A DNA stretch of 64,000 nt from Amphimedon queenslandica (Eukaryota; Porifera; Demospongiae; Haplosclerida; Niphatidae), in the NCBI RefSeq assembly GCF_000090795.2, contig NW_003546314.1:192077-256076 (forward strand), given 5' to 3'. This document shows, piece by piece, positions 50,200-62,413 of the stretch (positions are counted from its first letter, which is position 1; the number at the start of each line of letters is the position of its first letter). The notes under the pieces are model-generated. The model had not been told where the DNA came from. It did not search any database and saw nothing but the letters and a program-made list of their open reading frames with translations. The position numbers and the translations under genes were made by a program.

Positions 50200-50721
50200 G
50201 GGCGAGCTCCTCTCTCCAGTCGAGGTGGCAGAAACGAGAAGGGGAGGATTGTAAGATTTCTTTATCGGCTATCTGGCGTCTCTGCTTTTATCAGGAGGGG
50301 CCTTCCACATTTGTTTGACTAGTGTTGACCTAGTATTGATGTGTAGCTAGCAGAAGTCTTGCCTTTCACTGGAATGCTATGGCAGCCGGTAAACAATCTT
50401 CTAATTAATGCGCACCAGGAGATACCACGCCCACTTATTGGTAAGAGGTGTGGTTTTAATAACTTATTCTTTTTTTAGTGTAAACTGTATGGTCCTCTTT
50501 TATAAAAGAAAGCCAGTGACACTTTTATCAAAATTTAGCTCAATGTCAATTATTAAAAGCAATCTAGAGCATATTCCATTCATAAGTCTACCAAGCAAAA
50601 ACTTGCAAAAAAATAGTCACACAAAACCACGCCTATTGTAGGTGTGGTCAGCCATCTTTCATACGTGTCCAAATCTTTGTCATCTTCTTCAGTCTTTGCA
50701 TTGCTCCTCTCTTCTTTCAGT
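50200..50721. promoter_or_regulatory. Divergent PPP4R4/TMEM87 promoter
   Basis: 522 bp lie between the start codons. Two CACGCC sites are present: ACCACGCCCACTTATTGG (about 50425-50442) and ACCACGCCTATTGTAGGTGTGG (about 50626-50647), the latter an inverted repeat of CCACRCC. No TATA box is evident. Part is presumably 5' UTR of both genes. Confidence 0.55.
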
Positions 50722-53700
50722 ATGCTCCGATCTGTCTTCCTCCTCCTTTGCTGCCTTTCCTTGTCTTTAGCAGTACCAGATCACGGGCACAATAAAGTGG
50801 TCCTCTTTAATAACACACAGACACGGTGAGTCCTTTCACACATTATGGTGGGTGTAGTTTAACTGGTTGCCTTCTCTTCCAGCTCTGGCTGTACCAGTTT
50901 GACTATGGCAGGAGGCTCAAGGATAAGAGTGTCACTATACAATGCAAACATGTCAGGTACTACTAATAATAATTATCATTATTATTTACCTAACCAATAA
51001 ATTTTGGAGAGAAATTTGGCATTTTGATGGCCATTCATCAAAATAAAACCTTCCATTATGATCCATTATGTGCATGCTCAATGGTGAAATTAAAACCAGC
51101 TACTTGTTCATGTACTAATAATACACTGTCTGCTTATAACTTGTTTATTTTGTTTGGTAATGTTCTACAATGAAATTATGTTCTATTATAGCAGCATTCT
51201 TATCGTTTTAAATGTGTTAAATAAGCATTAGCTGTTGGTATATGAGTGACTGTATGCCTGTACATGCATATTGGTAATGAATTTTAAGAGTTACATTGTA
51301 CATACATTTGTACATGTACATACATGTACATGTAGTCCTAGTGCTTATTTATGTTTGTTTCAAGTTATCATAAGCACTCTTTAATGATAGCACTCATTAA
51401 CTGGTTCATATCAATTAGCTCCAAATTTTTGTTTGTTAGAACTTGAATAATTTTTTAAATTTATTTCATTTTACCATTTAAATTTAATATAGTGCTACAT
51501 GTACATGTGCATACTAATAGAAATACGTTAAGAAAATTAATAATAATTTGTCAAGTGAATGCTTTAACAAAAATTTTTGACCGACAAAAATTTAGAGCTG
51601 TACAGTAAAATTTGTTGTTGTTTTTGGAGTGTATTTTAACTCTGTCCCTCTTTCCATTCGTGTGTTAAAAAATTAGAGCTATTAGTTACATGTAATATAT
51701 TTGGTGTTTTACTTTTTTTCATTAGCAATAATTGTTGTTTGTTTTTAGCTCACGAGGCTGTAATAACCTTCAAGATAACTTTGTACGAAAGCCAATGTGA
51801 AGCCATTGATAAAAAGGTATAATGCAGTTTGTTCACTTTAATTACTAACATCTAACTGAAGCTCATTGCTTAATTACTATGCTCTGCATGTTTACTAGTC
51901 CTGCTCTCTTTTCTTACTGTCTCATTTTTTCTTCTTTTTCTTTCCTTTACAGAATTGTGCTATTAGGACAGTTGATGAAATAGTTATGACTAATACTCAA
52001 GTCTTTAAAGTCACAAGTGGACGCGACTATATTAATTTTCATGTTAGTAAATGCTTTTTTTTCTCAGCTAATTTATTAACACTCGTGAGTCATTAATTTT
52101 TTTCTCTCTCTCTCTCTCCTTTAATATTACATTAGTCTCAGAAGAAACCATCCTCTGCTGCCAATAGCACAAATACAAAGAATGGTACTGCTACAACAGC
52201 ATCTAAAAGGAGTGCAGCTAGCACTGAAGTTACAGCAGCCCCTACTGATGGTGCTACTACTAAAGCTCCTACTGATGGTGCTACTACTAAAGCTCCTAAT
52301 GATGGTACTACTACTAAAGCTCCTAATGATGACACTACTACTAAAGCTCCTAATGATGACACTACTACAGCAGCCCCTACTAATGGCACTACTACTACAG
52401 CTCCCACCACTCCACCACCTACAGAGGCTCCTACTACCACTGTACTTATTAACAATGCCAGCAGTGTACCTGATGACCCCGAATGGGCCACTTTCACTAC
52501 TAACAACAGTGGAGTATTTGATGTAGTCATTGAGGCCACTGCTATGAAGAATGATATCAATTTCAGTCTTGCTTGTAAGTACTTTCATTATTGCTTTTAG
52601 TTTAAGCATTTCCTAATTAAATTCCTTTTATTAAAAAAGTTTGATTCTTATTTATTTATTAAAATTAAATTTAAAAAAAACTTTAATTAATAATAATAAT
52701 AATTTTTATTTATTATTTATATATTTATATATTTTTTTTTTAGTTCATGTTGACATGAAGAATAAATATGGATACCTAAGCCTTGTGGACTATCCTGCTA
52801 TGATAGTAATAATGAATATTAGCTATGTGTACTACTATTCTCCTTTCTCCTCTCTCATTTTCCTTCCTTCTCAATCCTATTCCAGGTGTACAGTATATTG
52901 ATGATACTCTATATATTCTATGCCATCCTCTGGCTTGTCCTAATGGCTTTGGAATACAAGGACCTCGTTAGACTTCAGTTTTGGATCCTTGCCGTCATTC
53001 TCCTCGGGTTTCTTGAGAAGGTTTTCTTTGTTGCAGAGTATGGAACTGCCAATGGAGGAATAGATTGTAAGAGTACTATATTGCATACTGGGTTTCTCCA
53101 CAGGATTTTGGCATAGTGCTCGTGGAGCTGATCTTGTTCAAAATCAGATTTTTTAAAGTTTTTAAAGTTGCTAAAAAATTAGGCCAAAGTTCCTGTACTG
53201 TAGTACCAGGCCTGGTCTTTGCCCAAATTTTGCCAAAAATGACTAGGAGAAAATTCTCCATTTTAATAATTTTTTTCTGATGCACATACATGTTCTCATG
53301 TTGTTTAGCAAGTTTGAATTGATTCCAATCAAGTTTGGATTTTTTACGAATTTTTAAAGTTGCTCAAAAATTAGGCCAAAGTCCCTGTACTGTAGTACAG
53401 GGTCTTTGCCCAAATTTCGCCAAAAATGACTAGGAGAAAATTCTCCATTTTAATAATTTTTTCTGATGCACATACATGTTCTCATGTTGTTTAGCAAGTT
53501 TGAACTGATTCCAATCAATTTTGGATTTTTTATGAATTTTTAAAGTTGTTCAAAATCAGGCCAAAGTCCCTATACACTATTATGAGACTTTGGCCAAATT
53601 TCACCAAAAATGACTAGGAGAGAATTTGCAATTTAAAAAATTTTTTAATACATCAAGCATGCTTTGTGGGAAAGCCATCAGTATAATGTGTCATACTCTT

Positions 53701-55284
53701 ATGCCATAATATAATGTACACTTACATTATGAATTTTATTTTACTTATTATTATCTTTTTACAACAGCCTCTGGTTTGATATATGTTGCTGAGATTGTGT
53801 CTGCAGCTAAGAGAGCATTGTCTCGAGTATTGATCATTATTGTTTGTGAAGGATTTGGAACTGTCAAGTAATCCACAGTACACCTCGTCCTTCCTTTACA
53901 TACTCCTTATAGACCAAGGTTGGGTCATCTTCTTACTAAAGTGGTATTTCTAGGCTTTGTTTATTTTATCGTTGCTTTCATTGATGGAGTACTAAGAGCC
54001 TCAAAGGTTAGTTAGCACACAATCTTGATAGTATTTATTCAGATATTAGCACAGTTCTAGTGACTGATCATTCTCTGTCAATCCCTTAATTGGTTTTATT
54101 TATTTAGGGTATTGGTAATCATGGATTAACTACAATGCTTACCTTTGGATTATTGTTCCTCCTTGATACTGGAATAGTTTACTGGATATCCACTTAATGC
54201 ATTAACACTTTTTACCCTCTCTATATGTAGAGCTCTGCCATTACTTAGCATTAACACTCCTTACCCTCTCTTATTCTCACCCACATGTACATGTACATTT
54301 GACCTTTACTTATACTTTCCTTAATTGTTCACACATATTTTCAGCCCTCATCAATACCAGGAGGAACTTGAGGGTGAGGAAGAACACAGTTAAACTGGCA
54401 TTGTACAATCACCTTGGATATGCACTCATTGCTACTGTCATTGGTTAGTGACAATAACCTCTCATTAATTTTTTATACTATAACATATAATCAAAATTTT
54501 AGCTTCTCTGACATTCATTATCTGGCAGTTCATATACATTACAAGGAGTAACTGCACTAATGTGAGTAAAAGTAACCATTGACACTATTAATTTTTATTG
54601 ATTTAGGATTGGAGGGAGATGTGGTTGATTGAGTGCTTCTGGCACATGTTGTTTTGCTTCATGCTGTTAATAGTTATGATAATATGGAGACCTTCTGCTA
54701 ACAAACTCAGGTAGGTTGTATCACATGACTCTCACATGTCTACATTGCTATGAATACAGGTTTGCCTACTCACCTGTTAGCAATGGAGACTCTGATGAAG
54801 AGGAACAAGGAGCCAACAAGAACTTTGGTAATTATTATAATGTTTAAATATTGTTGTTATTATTAATTTTTTGTCTTAGAAACTGTAAAAATGCGCCCTG
54901 TGAGTGGAAAGTCAGAATCTACCAAACAGCAATTGACTTCAATGGAGGCTGTGAGTACTTTATATTTTAATCTTTGTTTAAAAGCCAATTTTACTGCAAT
55001 TTTATTTTTATACAAGGAGGAAGATTTGAAATGGGTAGAGCAAAATCTACCAACGACTGCTATTGATAAGTGAGTGACACTACCCTGCATCTAACTGATT
55101 GTATTATAATAAATTATTCTTATTACTAGAGCTGCACAAATGGTTCTTGATTCTGAAGAGGTACTGATTATATTATAGTCCTGTTTCAATTGTCACTTTT
55201 ATCTTTTTTTTCCCTCACTCTCTCTTTTTATTTCCCCTACAGGAAGTAATGACGACTCGTTTTGAAGCCTCTAAGCTAAATTAA
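50722..55284 (+). CDS. TMEM87: TMEM87 (GOLD-domain seven-transmembrane protein)
   Basis: TMEM87A/B are Golgi seven-pass proteins with a lumenal GOLD-like domain, implicated in retrograde transport. Eighteen phase-consistent exons: 50722-50825, 50883-50956, 51749-51816, 51953-52042, 52136-52574, 52744-52805, 52886-53066, 53768-53867, 53913-54006, 54108-54185, 54335-54443, 54503-54561, 54607-54710, 54760-54827, 54880-54950, 55017-55069, 55130-55160, 55243-55284. They give 608 residues (human TMEM87A 555). A signal peptide (MLRSVFLLLCCLSLSLA) comes first. RLQFWILAVILLGFLEKVFFVAEY matches human [45 protein letters not shown] and the C-terminal EEDLKWVEQNLP also match. Exon 5 adds a Thr-rich repeat to the lumenal domain. 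The intron 54186-54334 is AT-AC type. Confidence 0.95.
51416..51607. mobile_element. Palindromic MITE, AGCTCCAAATTTTTGT family, in TMEM87 intron 2
   Basis: Starts TTAGCTCCAAATTTTTGTTT and ends GACCGACAAAAATTTAGAGCTGTACAGTA. It is homologous to 11193-11387, with the left outer bases altered. Confidence 0.7.
52237..52440 (+). repeat. 27-bp coding minisatellite (9-residue Thr-rich repeat) in TMEM87
   Basis: About seven to eight in-frame units of the form AP(T/N)(D/N)(G/D)(A/T)TT(K/A/T): APTDGATTK twice, APNDGTTTK, APNDDTTTK, APNDDTTTA, APTNGTTTT, then decaying. The first five units are nearly identical at DNA level. The peptide is mucin-like and would be a good O-glycosylation substrate in the lumen (inference). 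Confidence 0.85.
53090..53676 (-). mobile_element. TIR element with about three tandem 186-bp monomers
   Basis: Begins GGGTTTCTCCACAGGATTTTGG and ends GCATGCTTTGTGGGAAAGCC, giving imperfect inverted ends. Inside, the repeat GATGCACATACATGTTCTCA recurs 186 bp apart, with full monomers in reverse-complement orientation. It is in TMEM87 intron 7 and has the same ends as 48357-48619. Confidence 0.72.
54186..54334 (+). other. Minor-spliceosome (U12) AT-AC intron of TMEM87
   Basis: The 149-nt intron starts ATATCCACTT, ends TTCACAC and contains TTTCCTTAATTG, a near-perfect U12 branch site whose branch A is about 10 nt from the acceptor. Splicing TGG|...|ATA restores YWIFSALINTRRNLRVRKN, aligned to human WWIFISLTQTMKLLKLRRN without gap. 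No usable GT donor is near, and read-through meets TAA two codons on. Confidence 0.85.
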
Positions 55285-55568
55285 GTCGATTTTCATTGGC
55301 TGCATACAAACTGTGCACACAATGTACACTGACTCAATATTAAAATATTATTTGATTGAAAAGGAGTGTATCGTAATCCCTTTTTAAATACAGAGAATCC
55401 TATAGGCAACTTAGTAATTTATAGCTTGGGGGATCGGGTGGGAATGAGAGTGTATCTTCATCTTATGACAATGATGACATAAAGCTTTAGTAATGGTTAG
55501 GTGCATGTGCATGACCTAATTTACAATGACTTCATTATGAGTTTTTATAAAATAAATTATCTAGGATT

Positions 55569-55885
55569 CTACACAGCCAAGAATTTTAATTTGAATCATG
55601 ACTGATATCAATCAGGATCAGCCTGATACATTCCTGTATCATGGATTTTGGATTGGATTTTGGGCAGCCTGCAAAGCAATTGATCTAGTATGATACAATC
55701 ATGATGATAATCCATAATACAACCATGCTGGTGTATGGCCCAGAGCAACAGACGTAATTCCAGATTGATGCCAGTCAGGGCTGTATCAAAATAGACATCA
55801 GGCTTGAATCATTGATTTTGGGTAGCGGCCCGAGCTTGTAGTGGCCTGTATCAGAGATGACACAGTCCGATTCTTGGCTGTGTAG
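55569..55885. mobile_element. TIR element, CTACACAGCCAAGAAT ends
   Basis: A perfect 16-bp terminal inverted repeat: CTACACAGCCAAGAAT at 55569-55584 and ATTCTTGGCTGTGTAG at 55870-55885. Imperfect inner palindromes involve 'TGATACA' and 'TGTATCA'. It is 317 bp without coding capacity. Confidence 0.8.
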
Positions 55886-55919
55886 CTTTTAGACTAAACC
55901 CAACCGCACCCAGAGATCT

Positions 55920-56082
55920 ACTGTATAGCTAGAAAATTTGGAGGAGTAAAGCTTTGGCGAATTGAGGTCCATTCGCCAAATTTGTAGTCTCCAATTTGAT
56001 AAGACAACATAGAAGGCTTAGAAGCATAGATCTACACAGAGTTAAAATTTCGCCAAAATTTTAGCCTCCAAACCTGTTATAG
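55920..56082. mobile_element. Probable MITE, CTGTATAGCTAGAAAATTTGG ends
   Basis: The left part CTGTATAGCTAGAAAATTTGGAGG is loosely complementary to the right part CCAAACCTGTTATAGCATAG. The inner 'TTGGCGAA', 'TTCGCCAAA' and 'TTCGCCAAA' motifs also pair. It abuts the next foldback. Borders are uncertain. Confidence 0.5.
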
Positions 56083-56609
56083 CATAGATATTATACACTG
56101 AACAGGATTGGAAACAGGATCACGTGAGCGCAACCTAGTTTGCCGGGAACTGGTGACCGTAATGGAGATGAATGGAGAAAGTTTGTGGGACTCTAGCAAC
56201 TACATCGGACGACAAAGCAGGCTAGTAGGAGCCTTTATAGCTACCTCTCAAGGGTCTTTAGTGGAATAAGGCATCTATTAGTGCTTATATCTATGTTTCA
56301 AAAAGTTATGGCGTGCTAAAACAAAGGGATCTTAAGCCAGGATGCCATTACTCTCAAACTAACAGATGCGCACCATAAAAAACGTCTTAGTCCACTGTAG
56401 GATGTTAAGAAGTAGCTATAGAGCTAAATACCTTGTCATAAAACCGCCGGGTATAGCCTAGAAAGTCCCACAAAGTATTTTTAACAATCTCCATTACGGA
56501 ATTCAAATTTCACTCTTAATAACCACGAATTAACTAGTTCCCGGAAAACTAGGTTGGTTTCGCGAATTCGATGCATAATGCGCTCACGTGATCCTGTATA
56601 ATATCTATG
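56083..56609. mobile_element. Foldback element, about 527 bp
   Basis: The outer ends CATAGATATTATACA (56083-56097) and TGTATAATATCTATG (56595-56609) are exact inverted repeats. Next inward, CAGGATCACGTGAGCGC pairs with GCGCTCACGTGATCCTG, and AACCTAGTTTGCCGGGAACT with AGTTCCCGGAAAACTAGGTT. No ORF is seen. Confidence 0.82.
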
Positions 56610-57140
56610 GTTATAGCTACACGGTACTTTCAATCACGTGTTAAGAAAAACTGGAATAACTTTTTATAGGAATGTGGATAAGAATGAGACTTTCACAGGT
56701 TCTTAGTCGCCCAATGCCGCTTCAGGATCTCAGGTCTTGGGTCTCTCAGCCCTTGGGAACCCTGAGAACCGGGTTCTCCCTATAAACCCAATGGCATACC
56801 AAAGCTAACCGCAATGACGTTCTATGATGTCATAGTTTAATAAGCACATGTGGTCGAGCGCCCAAACTGATAATTCTTCTTTTAAAAATACTAATAGACC
56901 AAGATCTTCTGATAATGATGACCTTTATGAAGACTAGTTGACTCCAGCAGCTATTGTACTGCTTATCAGGAAGAACAAGACTGTTTTAAGAGTGAAACAA
57001 CACAGCCGAAATATCGGCCATGTCTCTATGAATATCATTATAAACGTCATTAGTGACGTAACTACATTTTTTTTCGAATTCCAATGCAGCTGCTTCCACT
57101 TCCGGTCCATTCTCAGTTGCACGTTGGGACATAGACACAT

Positions 57141-57623
57141 TAGTCTCGCGTAGCCAGACCACACCCTCCCTCCGTGCCTACGGGTGGGTCTGGCAAATTG
57201 ACCATACTCCGCTCGTTCTGGTTCACCCAAAAATGGGTGAAGTGGATGCATCAAGTGAATGCTTGATTCTTTCTGGCAGGGAGCTCAAGAGCAGGACCTA
57301 AAAGGCAAAAGGCTTCTTTTACTTGATAGATATGGTGATCTTTTGGAAGAGAGCTTTGATAGCCCTTTAATCGGCATAGATCAAGCGGGCCGTCAGAGGG
57401 AGAAGATGTATAATTTGTCACAGCTGTTCCTCTAGCTTTTTGTCACTTAAGAAGAAGGTAGTAGAAGAGTCAAGAGTTACTGTATCAATTCACCCGTTTC
57501 TGGGTGAAGTGGAGCAAAAAAATTGGTTCACCCATTTTTGGGTGAACCAGAACGAGCGGAGTATGGTCATTTTGCCAGACCCACCCGTAGGCACGGAGGG
57601 TGTGGTCTGGCTACGCGAGACTA
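57141..57623. mobile_element. Foldback element with ~100-bp arms, TAGTCTCGCGTAGCCAGACC family
   Basis: The left arm 57141-57241 and right arm 57526-57623 are near-perfect reverse complements, both carrying GTAGCCAGACCACACCCTCC, the CCGTGCCTACGGGTGGGTCT segment and GGTTCACCCAAAAATGGGTG (or complements). The interior is about 280 bp. ORFs 56934-57254 and 57523-57717 merely read through the arms. Confidence 0.88.
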
Positions 57624-57987
57624 TAGACACAGTATACACGGTACTTTCAATCACGTGATTAGTTTATCCCTAGCCTCCGAGTGTCGACTGTCGAGTATAA
57701 CACTAATAACAGATTAACAGTTAAGTTTTTACTTTTAGGCTTCTGTGTACCGGTAGTCTGGACGAGTCTGGATCTGGTTGGTTTGTGTCATGGCCAGCAA
57801 ATTCACATACGGCCAGGAACGGATTGCTCCTGGTCAGTTTTGCATCATAGACAGGCGTTAGCTCGAGAGTTAATAGCTCGGTTAATAGTCTAGTTTTGGG
57901 GACCAGCACCTCACTTTTGCATGGGTTTTGGCCATTTTGGGAACTAGTTTAGCCCCCAATCTTATATCTCGCGCAGCCAGACCCACC

Positions 57988-58044
57988 TAGTCTCACTGGC
58001 CAGATCATTCCCCAGGCTGGGGAATGGTCTGGCCAGTGAGACTA
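57988..58044. mobile_element. Minimal hairpin of the TAGTCTC..CCAGACC family
   Basis: TAGTCTCACTGGCCAGATCA at the left is the complement of TGGTCTGGCCAGTGAGACTA at the right. The arms are 28 nt with one mismatch and almost no loop (57988-58015 and 58017-58044). Confidence 0.82.
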
Positions 58045-58058
58045 AGACCCTAGTGATG

Positions 58059-58375
58059 GGCAATTCCGAGTCCAGAGTATTCAATCCTTCGATTCCGAAT
58101 GGAATTGTACTCGTATCAAAAGAGAAGTGAGAATTGTTTGAAACGATTCCGAATTAAGCCACACCCAACCACACCTTTTAATATTAATAGTAGTTAATTA
58201 ATCAGTAGTTAATAGCTTAATTATTCATTATTATTGCATTTTTATTCCTGTAATTGATACCACGTCGCTTTGCGCATGCGCAGATGTACAAAGTAGTACT
58301 TGGAATTGGTATTCGATTCCAGTCTCAAAAGTATTCAGAATCGGAATCGAATGCAAATTTCTGGATTCGCCCATC
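58059..58375. mobile_element. Possible TIR element, GATGGGCAATTCCGA ends
   Basis: Left GTGATGGGCAATTCCGAGTCCAG and right CTGGATTCGCCCATC are roughly complementary, and inner GATTCCGAAT/ATTCGATTCC segments repeat in both orientations. It is hAT-like in end sequence only; this is weak. Confidence 0.4.
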
Positions 58376-58380
58376 TCCAA

Positions 58381-58430
58381 AGACCCACCCCCTTTTTGAC
58401 ATTTGGAAATGTCAAAAAGGGGATGGGTCT
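58381..58430. mobile_element. Minimal hairpin, AGACCCACCCCC
   Basis: The arms 58381-58404 and 58407-58430 are 24 nt with one mismatch (AGACCCACCCCCTTTTTGAC and the complement). They are followed by GGCTATGCAAGATGAG, a worn version of the family end CTACGCGAGACTA. Confidence 0.7.
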
Positions 58431-59040
58431 GGCTATGCAAGATGAGCCCCCACTGTCCTATGGTTTGTCAATAGATTTATGTACATATAGTTTGTCCAAT
58501 AGCGATTGCAACTTGCTTCATATCAATCATACGAATGCGGCGAAACTTTTGTGTCATTTTATGAAGTTTGGTAGATAAGTAGAGGCTATTCTGTCCCTCT
58601 GTAATAAATGAATGCAAAATCTGGGTGCATCAGTCACAATAGCCCGCCCGATTAGACTATCCTCTTTCTCCTGTGGTAAATTCTTAACTATAGCAGGTAA
58701 AGGGCTGAAACAAAGATATATCTATTCAGCACAGAATTCTCTAACTACCAGCACCACATAACAGCTTGATTTTCATAGAGTGCAACTAAGCAACTCTGGC
58801 TGCATGTTCATTAGCATTTCACGTAGATAACAAAGCTTATGATAAATAAAATGAATGGAATAAAGCAAAGAAGAGTGAGTTATGACTTGTGAATATTTGA
58901 TTAGATCATAGTGCAGAAATGGGTCGGAATAGCCCCAAGCGACTCTATAATGTAGTTATAATGATATTGGTATTATATGATATGATGTCATTTCCAATAT
59001 CAATGCTGATTTGTTAAACATGGGCTATTCAGTGTGGTAA

Positions 59041-61595
<2,555 letters not shown>

Positions 61596-61642
61596 GTAAG
61601 AAGTTAAGAATTTAGTTTGTAACATGGCAAATAAGAAATAGA

Positions 61643-62413
61643 TTACCTTAAAGAGACAATTATTAGCGTGTACTTATTTTAGCGATTTTTATGGTACTGA
61701 CATTTGGCTGGTACTTAATTTAGCATTTTTGATCATTTGGTATTAATAACTACTAAAGAATGTAAAAAATTTGGGGCGAGCCTAAACAAGCTATAGATTA
61801 TGTGCTGTGATCACATGTATGAGCAAGCAAAGCAATTGCACAAGTCTAAATACAGTAGATCTTGTTGCATTAATCTTGCTTAAATTGCTTCAAGCTTCAT
61901 CACTGAATCTGCTCCAAAAATGTAAAGTTATCTTGCTTACAATTAGAAGCAGTCACTGAACGAAGAAGATTGTCATCTGCTTTGTCTAAGTCTTTGGACA
62001 GCAGTTCAGTCTTATCTTGCTAACCGTTTGCTGCAAATAAGCTCAGAGTTGCTGACAGCCGCCATTTTATTTATTGTGACCACACCTGCTTTCAATGAAG
62101 TTATTAAAGTTAGCACGGACTTACCTTAAGCCTACTATTTTTAGCGTCTACTAAATTTAGCGATATTAGCGAGAGAGCTTTAAATCGCTAAATTAAATAG
62201 ACGCCAAAATAATTATTATTCATTATAATGGTTATTAATTATAGTTAATTTGGTTAAAAACGCTAAAATTAGTAACGCTAAACATGACTTTTGCTGATTT
62301 CGCTAAAATTAGTAGACGCAAATAGTAGTAGGCTTAAGGTAAGTTAGTGATTTTTTTAAATCGCTAAAATTCGCTAAATTAAATACCCGCAAACAATTGT
62401 CTCCTTAAGGTAA
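61643..62413. mobile_element. TIR element, TTACCTTAARGAGACAATT family
   Basis: Left TTACCTTAAAGAGACAATTA and right AATTGTCTCCTTAAGGTAA are inverted ends. Subterminal TTTTAGCGA/TCGCTAAA repeats also pair. It is about 770 bp and contains a second, related element at 62121-62342. A truncated relative opens the window (1-160). No ORF. Confidence 0.75.
62121..62342. mobile_element. Nested palindromic MITE, TTACCTTAAGCCTACTA ends
   Basis: Left TTACCTTAAGCCTACTATTT and right AATAGTAGTAGGCTTAAGGTAA are inverted repeats. Inner GCGTCTACTAAATTTAGCG and CGCTAAAATTAGTAGACGC pair almost perfectly. It is 222 bp, inside the element at 61643-62413. Confidence 0.82.

Noticed and set aside
56934-57717. ORFs across the 57141-57623 foldback
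   Set aside because: The peptides from the two arms are translations of the inverted repeat and have no other support.
58610-58712. Minus-strand open stretch encoding ...IVKNLPQEKEDSLIGRAIVTDAP...
   Set aside because: It looks protein-like and follows a TTTCAG acceptor, but it is short, has no partner exon and matches no family I recognise.
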